A stretch of 63,705 bases of DNA. It comes from Chitinivibrionales bacterium. GTDB taxonomy: Bacteria; Fibrobacterota; Chitinivibrionia; Chitinivibrionales; WJKA01. Shown piece after piece: positions 44,279-53,364 of the stretch. Location of the stretch: the NCBI GenBank assembly GCA_014728295.1, contig WJLW01000091.1:1-63705 (forward strand), given 5' to 3'. The translations under genes were made by a program, and so were the position numbers. Below the pieces are notes generated by a model, which ran no database searches, was not told where the DNA came from, and saw only the letters and a program-made list of their open reading frames with translations. Within the stretch, counting starts at the first letter, position 1. Each line of letters starts with the position of its first letter.

Positions 44279-45256
44279 ATGATCAGAATAATCGCCTACA
44301 TCGCTGATGCAGTCTTCGTGACGCGGCCCATGCTCTGGATTCCGGTTTGGGGCTTTTTCATTCTGGGCTATTTTTATGCGGTCAAAGGCGAATCCAATTC
44401 CATCACTGCATTATGGCATACGCCGCTTGCTGCGGCGTTTGGACGAATGCTCGTTTTTTCCTGCTCGGTGGGAGCCGTATATGTACTCAATCAGCTTGTC
44501 GATCTGAAAGTTGACAAAAAAAACGACGGTTTTGCACTCCTGGCTCATGGCGGCATTTCTACGCGGCTTGCAACAGGCGCTGCCGCAGTGTGTGCCTCAA
44601 TTGCGATTTTTATTCCGCTGGTTGACCTGCCCATTCTGAGCCTGTTGTCATTGCTTGCACTTGCTATCGGTATCGTCTACTGCAGCAAGCCGTTTTCATT
44701 TTCCGGACGACCGGTTGCCGATTTCCTCTCCAATGCTGCGGGATACAGTCTGGTGGCTTTTGGCGCGGGCTGGGTATGCGCTCCCGAGCGCCCCTCGCTC
44801 ATGTCCACAGAATTCGCTCGAGCCGCCCTGCCGTTTTTTCTGTTGATGAGCGGAGGCTCCATCAGTTCGACGCTGCCCGATTATGAGGGGGATCGCACGG
44901 AGGGCAAGACGACAACGGCAGTAGCACTGGGAACCCGCCGGGCCCATCTGCTGGCGACTGCGCTGATCTGTGCGGGAGGATTGGCCGGCTGGTATTGCGA
45001 CAACTGGTATGCGCTCATGTCTGCTCTGCTGTGCTTTCCGCTCTATGTCGCACATGTGCTGCTTGAAAGAAAGGAAACCATGGAAGCGACCTACAAGCTG
45101 GGCGGAGTGATTGTGATGTTGATAGCGGGAATTGCCGCACCCGTTTTTGCTCTGGCGGCATTGTTCGTATTATTGTGTACCAGGCTTTATTTTAAACTAC
45201 GACATGAGGTTGACTATCCCACCCTGGTTCCCCGGCGCATTGCCACAGATGAGTAG
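44279..45256 (+). CDS. UbiA-family prenyltransferase
   Basis: 325 residues from the ATG at 44279; a GTG at 44261 is in frame. Eight to nine membrane helices. The first Asp-rich motif reads NQLVDLKVDKKND (NxxxD...D) and the second DYEGDRTEG, both needed to bind Mg and prenyl diphosphate. UbiA enzymes attach isoprenoid chains to quinone rings, haem, chlorophyll or glycerol-1-phosphate ethers. Placed beside a ferredoxin and a geranylgeranyl-reductase-like gene, an isoprenoid lipid or quinone with saturated chain is the likely product; which one is not decided by sequence. Confidence 0.88.
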   Translation: MIRIIAYIADAVFVTRPMLWIPVWGFFILGYFYAVKGESNSITALWHTPLAAAFGRMLVFSCSVGAVYVLNQLVDLKVDKKNDGFALLAHGGISTRLATGAAAVCASIAIFIPLVDLPILSLLSLLALAIGIVYCSKPFSFSGRPVADFLSNAAGYSLVAFGAGWVCAPERPSLMSTEFARAALPFFLLMSGGSISSTLPDYEGDRTEGKTTTAVALGTRRAHLLATALICAGGLAGWYCDNWYALMSALLCFPLYVAHVLLERKETMEATYKLGGVIVMLIAGIAAPVFALAALFVLLCTRLYFKLRHEVDYPTLVPRRIATDE

Positions 45257-46280
45257 CTTTCGCGTAAGTCTTCAGATAGTGCTGAGTCTGGTTCTGGCAA
45301 CGAGCGGACTCGACTTGTCTTCTTCACAGAAGCAGGTTGCCCGCAGAACCAATGTCCTGATAGTCAATTGCCGGTTCGACCGGGCAAAGCAGGTCGCACG
45401 TGCGTACCGGGATTCGTTTCCCAACGATCCGCTCGGCCCGTTGCTGCTGCTGAATACTATCGGACTACAGGATCTTGACTGCGATTGCGTTAGCGATGCA
45501 GGCGGATTTATGCGTGCATACCGCACGACGCTGGCATTGACTGATGCATTGGAAGGCCGGGATGGCCAGAATTCCTATTCGTTAACGATGCGGGGTTTTG
45601 CCAATGCGGCTTACTCGGCCTATTGCCTCCGGCAAAAGCACTACCGGCGCGGCATTCAGGAAGGGCTGGACGCTATGAACCAGTTGCGCAGCGCACAGGA
45701 GCTCGATTCGACCAATGTTGAAGCGGATTTTTTTCTGGGTTTGTACGATTGCGCCAAAGCGGAATTGAAAAAGACGCTGTGGTGGGTATTGTTCTGGTAT
45801 CCCGGTTCTCGTGAAGAAGGCATCAGGCGCCTGGAGCGGTGCGCTGCTTCGGCCCATATCTCTGCGTACGGTTCCCGGCTGGCGCTGGCCGATCTCTATA
45901 TTGAAAATGAGGAATATCGCAAGAGTCAACAACTGGTGTCGGCGATCCTCAGCAAATGTCCGCAGAGCAGATTTATCAGATGGACCGAGGGCAAACTCTA
46001 CGACGCCCAGCAGCGCTACGCTGACGCCGTGGCTGTCTATTCTTCGATGGCCGAGGTCTATCAGAATGTACCCAATGGATCCCGCAGCCGTGCGTCGGCA
46101 CTTTTGCACCTGGCCGAGTCGCACTTTCAGGCGCAGAGCTTTGCTGCGTGCCGGGCTGCAGGGGACAAGATTATCACCAGTTACGCATCCGTTGACGACC
46201 CCGTCCTCGGGGAAACCGTTGCGGCTGCCCGCAAACTCAGAAAGAAAGCCGCAAAACATGCTGCACATACACGTAAGTGA
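45249..46280 (+). CDS. TPR-like secreted or membrane-anchored protein
   Basis: 343 residues from the ATG at 45249, which overlaps the end of the UbiA gene (ATGAGTAG). It has a signal-peptide-like start (residues 1 to about 24). Helical repeat units follow: DRAKQVARAYRDSFPNDPLG, SAQELDSTNVEADFFLGLYDCAKAEL (in part), ALADLYIENEEYRKSQQLVSAIL, and QQRYADAVAVYSSMAEV. It ends in a very basic stretch that overlaps the ferredoxin start. Its role in the prenyl-lipid cluster is unknown. Confidence 0.7.
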   Translation: MSSFRVSLQIVLSLVLATSGLDLSSSQKQVARRTNVLIVNCRFDRAKQVARAYRDSFPNDPLGPLLLLNTIGLQDLDCDCVSDAGGFMRAYRTTLALTDALEGRDGQNSYSLTMRGFANAAYSAYCLRQKHYRRGIQEGLDAMNQLRSAQELDSTNVEADFFLGLYDCAKAELKKTLWWVLFWYPGSREEGIRRLERCAASAHISAYGSRLALADLYIENEEYRKSQQLVSAILSKCPQSRFIRWTEGKLYDAQQRYADAVAVYSSMAEVYQNVPNGSRSRASALLHLAESHFQAQSFAACRAAGDKIITSYASVDDPVLGETVAAARKLRKKAAKHAAHTRK

Positions 46281-46458
46281 ATGTGACCTGTGTGGCGCAT
46301 GTATCGGCGTCTGTCCCGTCGACGCGTTGCATATGACAACCAGACTTCACGTTGACCGGCATACCTGTATCGATTGTGAGAAATGTGTGCGAGTTTGTCC
46401 CTTTGCCGCCCTTGAGGTAGTGCAGACCAGCAGCCAGCCTTCAGCATCACGGTCATGA
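46258..46458 (+). CDS. Two-cluster 4Fe-4S ferredoxin
   Basis: 66 residues. Two complete cluster motifs, CDLCGACIGVCP and CIDCEKCVRVCP, make a bacterial 2[4Fe-4S] ferredoxin. It starts at the ATG at 46258 inside the end of the TPR gene, and its stop overlaps the ATG of the flavoprotein gene. It is therefore the probable electron donor to that geranylgeranyl-reductase-like enzyme. Confidence 0.93.
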   Translation: MLHIHVSECDLCGACIGVCPVDALHMTTRLHVDRHTCIDCEKCVRVCPFAALEVVQTSSQPSASRS

Positions 46459-47612
46459 ACGATTTACCTTATGACATTCTCGTAGTCGGTGCCGGACCGG
46501 CCGGAGCAGTATCTGCAGCCGAGGCGGCCCGTCGCGGGCGGCGTGTAGCACTTCTAGAGCGCAAGCAGGAGGTCGGTATTCCGGTACGCTGCGGCGAAGG
46601 AGTCGGGCTGAAAGGCTTTGCTTTGACGATGCCGATTCGCTCCGAATGGATTTTGGCTGCTATTCGGCGGGTACGCCTGGTTTCACCTTCGGGGATGGAG
46701 CTTACCCTTGCGGATGTTGACACAAGCTATGTGCTCGACCGCACGCGCATGGATCCGGATCTTGTTAAGGATGCGCAAGTTTGCGGCGTTGACTATTATC
46801 CGGCAACACCGGTCGTCTCTTTGCAAAAAAATGCAGACGGCTATGTCTGCCGGTCGCCCGGCAAAAGCTTTTATGCTGATTGCGTAATATTGGCCGACGG
46901 TGTTGAATCGCGCCTGGCGCGTCAGGCCGGATGGAAAACTGCCCTTCCCCTGCGGGATATCGAAACGTGCGCGTTTGCGCGCGTGGAGCACGCATCGATC
47001 GGGGGAGATGTACTTGCGATGTACACCGGCAAAAAAGTTGCACCGGGCGGATATGCCTGGATTTTTCCGCGGGGCGAAGGTGTCGCAAATGTCGGCCTGG
47101 GTATACTGGGATCGGCCAGTACCGGCGGAATGGCGCGGCGGTTGCTCACCAGTTTTGTCGCCACCCATTTTGCCGGAGCACGTATCAGTCATCTGCATTG
47201 CGGAGCGGTACCGGTCGGGCGCTGGCTCAAGCCTTTGGTCAGAGGCGGCGTAATGGTGGTTGGCGATGCCGCCCGGCAAGTTAATGCGCTCAACGGGGGC
47301 GGTATCAATTATGCACTTTTTGCAGGACAATGCGCCGGTGCTGCGGCCGCGGAAGCCTTTGCTTCCGGGCGGTTTAATCCGCAAGCGCTGCAAGCCTATG
47401 AAACGCAATGGTCGCGACGTTGCGGCAAACAGCAGATGCGCTCCTATGCACTCAAGCAGATGGTGGTCACCTGGCCCGATTCGGTCCTGGATGATTTTGC
47501 CCGGCGGCTAGCGGGCGCCGGAGCGCAGCGGCTCAGCTATCTGAAAGTGTTTTTACGGGTTTTCGCTGCGCATCCCCGCCTGCTGTTGAAAGCCTTTTTG
47601 CTCTTTCGATGA
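46455..47612 (+). CDS. Geranylgeranyl-reductase family flavoprotein
   Basis: 385 residues. N-terminal FAD-binding GAGPAGAVSAAEAARRGRRVALLE, then the family RCGEGVG and YVLDRTRMD. The CVILADGVESRLARQAG motif follows, then YAWIFPRGEGVANVGLG and GGVMVVGDAARQVNALNGGGINYALFAG (in part) for the second FAD contact. These enzymes saturate polyprenyl chains, as in archaeal ether lipids, menaquinone or chlorophyll. The gene overlaps a ferredoxin gene, its likely reductant, and lies in the same run as a UbiA prenyltransferase. Confidence 0.9.
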   Translation: MNDLPYDILVVGAGPAGAVSAAEAARRGRRVALLERKQEVGIPVRCGEGVGLKGFALTMPIRSEWILAAIRRVRLVSPSGMELTLADVDTSYVLDRTRMDPDLVKDAQVCGVDYYPATPVVSLQKNADGYVCRSPGKSFYADCVILADGVESRLARQAGWKTALPLRDIETCAFARVEHASIGGDVLAMYTGKKVAPGGYAWIFPRGEGVANVGLGILGSASTGGMARRLLTSFVATHFAGARISHLHCGAVPVGRWLKPLVRGGVMVVGDAARQVNALNGGGINYALFAGQCAGAAAAEAFASGRFNPQALQAYETQWSRRCGKQQMRSYALKQMVVTWPDSVLDDFARRLAGAGAQRLSYLKVFLRVFAAHPRLLLKAFLLFR

Positions 47613-47722
47613 GCTACTCCGTGCCGGTTTTGCAGGATCGTCCCTGTTTTCATTGCACTCGAGGATTCATGAAGGTATAATTTGAAGCACTACAGATATC
47701 CAACAGCCGGACCTGCATTGAT

Positions 47723-48613
47723 ATGCGAATCCTCAACAGTACCAGCTCCATTAAAGACCTGCCTACGCTGCCGGAAATAATTTTCAAGGTGCAGCGGCTG
47801 GCCAACTCGGATGAAGCCGACGCGCGGGCAATGGCTCAGGCAATTATGCAGGACCCCCCCCTTGCGGCGAAAATTCTAAAAGTTGCCAATGCCGCGTTCT
47901 ACGGACCCAGCAACAAACGCATAAGTTCGATCCAGTTGGCGGTAGCCCGCATCGGGTTCAATGAAGTGCGTGATCTGGTAATGGCCGCAGAGCTCATAAC
48001 CCGATTTGCCTCGACCAGCAACGTGCTCGATTATTCCACTTTCTGGAAGCATTCCCTGACGGCAGGCTATCTCGTACAGCATATCTATGAAAAAAGCAGC
48101 GTGCCGTACGACAAGGATGTCCTTTTTAAATTTTTCATGTCCGGATTGCTGCACGATATCGGTATTCTGGTTTATGACCAGTTTTTCCATGCCGAATTTG
48201 AGCAGGTTATTCAGTATGCCGTGGAAAATGAGATTTCATTTCTGGCTGCAGAGCATCACCAGTTCCCCAAGGAGACCCATCCATTTGCTGCGGGAGTGTT
48301 GCTTGAATTGTGGAAAATAGACAGTGAAATAATTGCTGCGGTTCGCTACCATCATGAGCCTGAAAAAGCTCCAACCCAGTTTAAACATATTGTCACCACT
48401 GCAGCTTTGGCCGAATTTATACTGTGCAACACCGCTCTTGGATCGTTTGAGGGAATCATTGAAGCGGACATGAAAAAGTGGTGTTCCGAACTGGGAGTCG
48501 ACCCCGAAAGATTGCCGGACCTGCAAGCTGCTGCAGAGCAGGAAGCCGCAGTCTGTGACATGATTATTGCCTCCTCGCCTCAGCAAAAGACCGACCAACT
48601 GCATTACATCTGA
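47723..48613 (+). CDS. HDOD-domain signalling protein
   Basis: 296 residues. HDOD core: LPTLPEIIFKVQRLANSDEADARAMAQAI, DPPLAAKILKVANAAFYG, IGFNEVRDLVMA, FMSGLLHDIGILVYDQFF, AAVRYHHEPEKA (first and last shown in full only in part). The HD motif is LLHDIG with a later HH, so residual metal binding is possible, unlike many HDOD proteins. These are regulators in chemotaxis and c-di-GMP signalling, not usually enzymes. It is followed at once by the FapA-domain gene. Confidence 0.9.
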   Translation: MRILNSTSSIKDLPTLPEIIFKVQRLANSDEADARAMAQAIMQDPPLAAKILKVANAAFYGPSNKRISSIQLAVARIGFNEVRDLVMAAELITRFASTSNVLDYSTFWKHSLTAGYLVQHIYEKSSVPYDKDVLFKFFMSGLLHDIGILVYDQFFHAEFEQVIQYAVENEISFLAAEHHQFPKETHPFAAGVLLELWKIDSEIIAAVRYHHEPEKAPTQFKHIVTTAALAEFILCNTALGSFEGIIEADMKKWCSELGVDPERLPDLQAAAEQEAAVCDMIIASSPQQKTDQLHYI

Positions 48614-48626
48614 TGCTTTTCGAATT

Positions 48627-50615
48627 ATGCAGAGACTCTCGCTTTCAGTCGATCAGGACGGTATGGCCGCCACTATCACCGGGCAAAGCGATGAAATTCG
48701 TTCGGTTGGTCATGCCGATGAGGTAATCAGAGCAACCTGCGAGAAGGCCGGCGTGATCCACGGGTTGCTGGACAAAGAGATTGCCGCTGCGGCATTGTCG
48801 CTTTTCGGGCACGGGCGAGTCTCTAGGACCTGCGTCGCTCTGGGTACCGCGCCGGTGCCCGATCGTGCGGCCCATATTGGCGTAATCATTGAGCACTATG
48901 ATGCAACGCTTTTTCCGGACGACATGATTAACGGTGAGATTGACGAAATTCTCTATTGCGAAGCGCTTGAATGGATTACTGAGCCGGTTATCGTTAAGCG
49001 GGGTGAGTGCGCAGCCGAAATGGTCCCCTCCCGGCCGGCTGTCGCAGGATTGAATGTGCTCGGACATCCGGTACCGGGAAATGAGGGAGCGGTAATAGAA
49101 ATACCCTCGATCACCTCGGTTGAATTCGGCCTCGAGCGGTTGGGGGATTCGAACAAGCTTATTGCTGCCTATGATGGAATTGTCGTGCGTCAGGAACGCT
49201 CCTGCTTTCTCCTGCCGGTCAACACCAATGGCGCTTTTACCCTGGAAATCTCGGATGATCGTCTGCGCGCCTGGCTGCAGCTATTTCCGGCGGGGCCGGG
49301 CGGGAAGAATCCGTCACTGTCTGCTGTGCAGCAAGCATTGCAGCAGCGCTCTATTTGCTACAATGTTAATGAAGCCGATATACGGGACGCACTTGCTTCC
49401 CTGCCGCATACCAGAATGCCGGTGACGGAGGTTCTCATCGCTGCCGGCGTAGCGCCGCAAAAGGGAAAAGACGGCTGGATTGCCTATTTTATCAACCTAA
49501 ATTTCTCTTGTAAACCGGCTTTTTCACGCGGTGATCAGGCCGATTATCATTCCCTGCATTTGTTTGAAAACGTTGCGGCACAACAGCCGCTGCTTAAAAT
49601 CAATCCCCCGCAGCCGGGAATTGACGGCAAGGATGTATGCGGTCGAACCATTGCTGCACCGAAGGGGCGTCCCGCAAGGCTGCAGGCCGGCAAGAATATT
49701 CTCAAATCACCTGAGGATCCTGCAGTGTGGATTGCCGCGATACATGGTCATGTTTACATCAGCTATGATTACATCAGCGTGGAGGAATTGCTGAACATTG
49801 ATACTGATGTTGATTTTCACACCGGCAATATCTCATTTACCGGTGATGTAGCCGTCGCCGGCGACGTAAAGTCGGGCTTTGCCGTCGACGCGGGAGGGAG
49901 CGTTCACGTTTGCGGTACTGTTGAAGACGCCTCTATCACTTCAGGCAAACATGTCGTTGTTGACCGCGGCTTTGTGGGCCAGGGCAAAGGTGTTATCAAA
50001 GCCGGGGGGGATGTAGTCGCTGGTTTTGTTCGCGGACAGACCGTTCGGGCCCGTGAATCCATTTTGGTAGCGGGTGAGGTGCTGGATGCGCAATTGCTGG
50101 CCGGCAAGGCAATTCTTGTCGAAGGTGCAAAATCATGGATAATCGGCGGCGAAATGATCGCCGGCACCTTGATTCGTGCTTATAAAGCGGGAAATCCTCA
50201 GTCCAATCCCACCCGCCTGTGTGCCGGTTTAAGCTACGTTATCGAAGAACGGATTAACGATGCGGCCAAGAGAGTAGAAGAGCTAGCGAAGAGGCGCCAC
50301 GCGCTCAGCCTTCGGCTCGGGCAGCTTGATCAGCGAGAAAAAAACGAGGGCCGTCCGCTCAAAGAGATCAGCCTGCAGCGGGCGCATCTGACTGTCTCAC
50401 GAAGCGAACTGGACGAGAAAATTGCCCTCATTAAGACCGATTTGTCCCGGTTCGCAAACCGACTGTATGACACAGCAGCGCGGATTGAAATTAGCCACAC
50501 GTTGTATTCAAATGTCATTGTGCAGCTTGCATATGCAATGTATGTTGTGCAGGGCGAAAAGCGGGCTTGTCGTTTCCTGGTTGACGGCGGCTCGGTTTGC
50601 TGCAAATTAAGGTAG
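48627..50615 (+). CDS. FapA (DUF342) domain protein
   Basis: 662 residues from the ATG at 48627; a longer in-frame opening lies inside the HDOD gene. The N-terminal half has the FapA EMVPSRPAVAGLNVLGHPVPG and DGIVVRQERSCFLL region. The central part is a beta-solenoid of short repeats (VDFHTGNISFTGDVAVAGDVKSG, GGSVHVCGTVEDASI, GGDVVAGFVRGQTV in part). A coiled coil (about 540-620) follows. FapA-type proteins are found near motility and cell-surface genes and act as flagellar-assembly-like or envelope proteins; biochemical role unknown. Likely cotranscribed with the HDOD gene, 13 bases apart. Confidence 0.85.
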   Translation: MQRLSLSVDQDGMAATITGQSDEIRSVGHADEVIRATCEKAGVIHGLLDKEIAAAALSLFGHGRVSRTCVALGTAPVPDRAAHIGVIIEHYDATLFPDDMINGEIDEILYCEALEWITEPVIVKRGECAAEMVPSRPAVAGLNVLGHPVPGNEGAVIEIPSITSVEFGLERLGDSNKLIAAYDGIVVRQERSCFLLPVNTNGAFTLEISDDRLRAWLQLFPAGPGGKNPSLSAVQQALQQRSICYNVNEADIRDALASLPHTRMPVTEVLIAAGVAPQKGKDGWIAYFINLNFSCKPAFSRGDQADYHSLHLFENVAAQQPLLKINPPQPGIDGKDVCGRTIAAPKGRPARLQAGKNILKSPEDPAVWIAAIHGHVYISYDYISVEELLNIDTDVDFHTGNISFTGDVAVAGDVKSGFAVDAGGSVHVCGTVEDASITSGKHVVVDRGFVGQGKGVIKAGGDVVAGFVRGQTVRARESILVAGEVLDAQLLAGKAILVEGAKSWIIGGEMIAGTLIRAYKAGNPQSNPTRLCAGLSYVIEERINDAAKRVEELAKRRHALSLRLGQLDQREKNEGRPLKEISLQRAHLTVSRSELDEKIALIKTDLSRFANRLYDTAARIEISHTLYSNVIVQLAYAMYVVQGEKRACRFLVDGGSVCCKLR

Positions 50616-50724
50616 CGGGTTCTCCCGGGATCAAGCTACACATCGACGGCATCCTCAATGTATTTTATCCCTCTTATTTTTTGCCGTAATTGCCTATCGG
50701 AACACCTCATTCAAGGAGAATTCA

Positions 50725-52800
50725 ATGGATACTACGATCCTGACCAGAGCCGCGGACAACATTCGCATCTTATCGGCCGCAATGGCTGAGAAAGCTAAAT
50801 CGGGCCATCCGGGCGGCGCCATGGGCGGAGCTGATTTTGTAACCGTACTTTTCAGCGAGTTTCTGAGGTTCGATCCGGATGATTTTGCCTGGCCCAATCG
50901 TGATCGTTTTTTCCTTGATCCGGGTCATATGTCGCCGATGCTTTATTCAATATTGAGCATGGTGGGCGCTTATTCTCTTGATGAGCTGGCCCAGTTTCGC
51001 CAGTGGGGCAGTTCCACGCCGGGACATCCCGAACTGGATCACTCGCGCGGTGTTGAAAACACATCAGGCCCCCTCGGTCAGGGGCATGCCATGGCGCTGG
51101 GATCAGCGATTGCAGAACGCTTTCTGGCGCATCGCTTCGGTGAGTGGATGGCTCACAAGACCTACGCCTATATTTCCGATGGCGGCATTCAGGAAGAAAT
51201 CTCGCAGGGCGTCGGGCGGCTTGCCGGGCATCTGGGCCTGAGCAATTTCATCATGTTTTACGATTCTAACGATATTCAACTGTCCTCGGAAACTTCAATT
51301 GTGACCTCGGAGGATACGGCGGCCAAATACGTGGCCTGGGGATGGAATGTTGTGACGATTGACGGAAACGATATCGACCGGATCCGTGGGGCATTGCAGG
51401 ATGCACAGAATCAAACCGCCAAGCCGACCATGATCATTGGCAAGACAATTATGGGGAAAGGAGCTGTGGATGCTGAGGGCAACAGCTACGAGCGTAAGGT
51501 TTCAACGCATGGCATGCCTTTGTCTAAAGCCGGTGCTTCATTCGAAAAGACAATTGAAAAGCTCGGCGGAGCCGCCGACGGCCCCTTCGCTTTCTTCGAT
51601 GACGTCAAAGAACATTATCGGGAGGTGGCTGCGAAAAAACGTGGCCAGGTACGCAAAGTCAAAGAAGCCCGTTCGCAGTGGGAGCACGATAATCCGGATA
51701 TGGCCGCAAAGCTGAACTCGTTTATGAGCACAAAAATGCCGGAAATCGATTTTGCCGCAATTCAGCATAAAGAAAGCGATCCGACACGCAAAGCTTCCGG
51801 AGCGGTACTGGGCGAGCTTGCACAGAAGGTTGAAAATATGATAGTCGCTTCGGCAGACCTGAGCAACAGCGACAATACCGATGGCTTTCTCAAAAAAACC
51901 ACAGCGTTTGCCAAGGGCGACTTCTCCGGACAGTTTCTGCAGGCGGGAGTCAGCGAACTGACTATGGCGGGAATCATGAACGGCATTGCATTGCATGGCG
52001 GCGTGATACCTGCTTGCGGCACTTTTTTTGTTTTCTCGGATTTCATGAAGCCGGCGGTACGTCTGGCCGCGCTGATGGCACTGCCGGTCAAATATATCTG
52101 GACACATGATGCCTTCAGAGTAGGTGAGGATGGTCCAACCCATCAGCCCGTCGAGCAGGAAGCCCAAATCCGTCTGTTGGAAAAAATGGCCAACCTTGAA
52201 GGCAAGCGCAGTATGCTCGTATTGCGCCCCGCCGATGCAGTGGAAACATCTGTCGCCTGGAAGCTGGCACTCGAAAATACGGAAACCCCCACAGCTTTGC
52301 TGCTATCACGACAAAAAATTGCCGATGTGCCGGCGCGTGGCGCTTCGAGATACGACGATGCATTGCAGGCGGCCAAAGGTGCTTATATTGTCAAGCCTTC
52401 AGAGGGGGAGCCCGATATCATTCTGGTTGCCAACGGTTCCGAAGTGTCAACATCTCTGGGTGCGGCCGCTATCCTCGAAAAAGACAACAATTTGAAAGTT
52501 CAGGTTGTTTCGGCGCCGTCCGAGGCATTGTTCAGGGAGCAGACCGAGGACTATCAGCAGGATGTGCTGCCGTTTGGCGCGCCCATTTTCGGATTGACCG
52601 CCGGCCTGCCCGTCGCATTGCAGGGGCTTGTCGGTCCGTTTGGCAAGGTAACCGGTATGGAGCGATTCGGGGCATCGGCGAGCTTTACGATTCTGGATGA
52701 AAAATTTGGTTATACCGCAGAGAAGGTTGCCGCAAATGTGCAAGCCTACCTGCAGGAATACAACGTCACCTTGCAAAAAGTTGCTTCACTGCCGAAGTAA
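50725..52800 (+). CDS. tkt: Transketolase
   Basis: 691 residues, full length. Thiamine diphosphate enzyme: N-terminal domain KAKSGHPGGAMGGADF, DRFFLDPGHMSPMLY, GPLGQGHAMALGSAIAE, and YISDGGIQEEISQG for the ThDP/metal site (usually GDG; here SDG). FYDSNDIQL, the middle domain with THDAFRVGEDGPTHQPVEQ, and the C-terminal domain follow. It moves two-carbon units among sugar phosphates and pairs with the transaldolase at 22089. AAGGAG precedes the ATG. Confidence 0.93.
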   Translation: MDTTILTRAADNIRILSAAMAEKAKSGHPGGAMGGADFVTVLFSEFLRFDPDDFAWPNRDRFFLDPGHMSPMLYSILSMVGAYSLDELAQFRQWGSSTPGHPELDHSRGVENTSGPLGQGHAMALGSAIAERFLAHRFGEWMAHKTYAYISDGGIQEEISQGVGRLAGHLGLSNFIMFYDSNDIQLSSETSIVTSEDTAAKYVAWGWNVVTIDGNDIDRIRGALQDAQNQTAKPTMIIGKTIMGKGAVDAEGNSYERKVSTHGMPLSKAGASFEKTIEKLGGAADGPFAFFDDVKEHYREVAAKKRGQVRKVKEARSQWEHDNPDMAAKLNSFMSTKMPEIDFAAIQHKESDPTRKASGAVLGELAQKVENMIVASADLSNSDNTDGFLKKTTAFAKGDFSGQFLQAGVSELTMAGIMNGIALHGGVIPACGTFFVFSDFMKPAVRLAALMALPVKYIWTHDAFRVGEDGPTHQPVEQEAQIRLLEKMANLEGKRSMLVLRPADAVETSVAWKLALENTETPTALLLSRQKIADVPARGASRYDDALQAAKGAYIVKPSEGEPDIILVANGSEVSTSLGAAAILEKDNNLKVQVVSAPSEALFREQTEDYQQDVLPFGAPIFGLTAGLPVALQGLVGPFGKVTGMERFGASASFTILDEKFGYTAEKVAANVQAYLQEYNVTLQKVASLPK

Positions 52801-52833
52801 TCGTGATGCATACGAATTTTATGGAGGCGCCTG

Positions 52834-53364
52834 ATGAACATTGGCGTTTTAAGCGATACACACCGCAATCGCGAGTACCTGGACAACGCGGTGGACTGGC
52901 TCGTATCCCGCAAACATGTTGATAACCTCTATCATCTCGGAGACGATTATCAGGATGTGCAGGGATTGGAAGATGTCTGGATTCCGGTTGTGCAGGTGCC
53001 CGGCATCTACCACCCTGCCTATCGTGATGGATCGATGAAGCCTACTGCAATCGAGACGGTACTCGGGCTGACCATTATTCTGGTGCACCAGCTAAACAAA
53101 GATATCAGCGACGACGATCGAATCAGGGCCGATATAATTTTGCACGGCCATACGCACAAGGCTGAATTGTCGTTGAGCGACGGCCTGCTCATCATGAACC
53201 CGGGACATCTCAAAGGGCCGCTCGATAAGAATATGCCGCCCTCTTTCGGCTTGCTCGAGATCGGTGAGTCTTCGGTACGTGCTGCCATTTTCGATCTTGA
53301 CTTCAAGGAAATAGAATCGTTGAAACTGGTACGATCGGAAAACGGGCTCTATCGGGGCTATTAA
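52834..53364 (+). CDS. YfcE-type metallophosphoesterase, atypical metal motifs
   Basis: 176 residues. Small calcineurin-like fold: GVLSDTHRN (DxH), YHLGDDYQD (GD), ILHGHTH (GHxH). The usual GNHD/GNCD motif is replaced by VPGIYHP, and the THGH segment by VHQL, so the bimetal centre may be incomplete. The family includes cyclic-phosphodiesterases of unknown biological substrate. It follows transketolase by 33 bases and GGAGG precedes the ATG. Its stop overlaps the convergent dus gene. Confidence 0.82.
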   Translation: MNIGVLSDTHRNREYLDNAVDWLVSRKHVDNLYHLGDDYQDVQGLEDVWIPVVQVPGIYHPAYRDGSMKPTAIETVLGLTIILVHQLNKDISDDDRIRADIILHGHTHKAELSLSDGLLIMNPGHLKGPLDKNMPPSFGLLEIGESSVRAAIFDLDFKEIESLKLVRSENGLYRGY

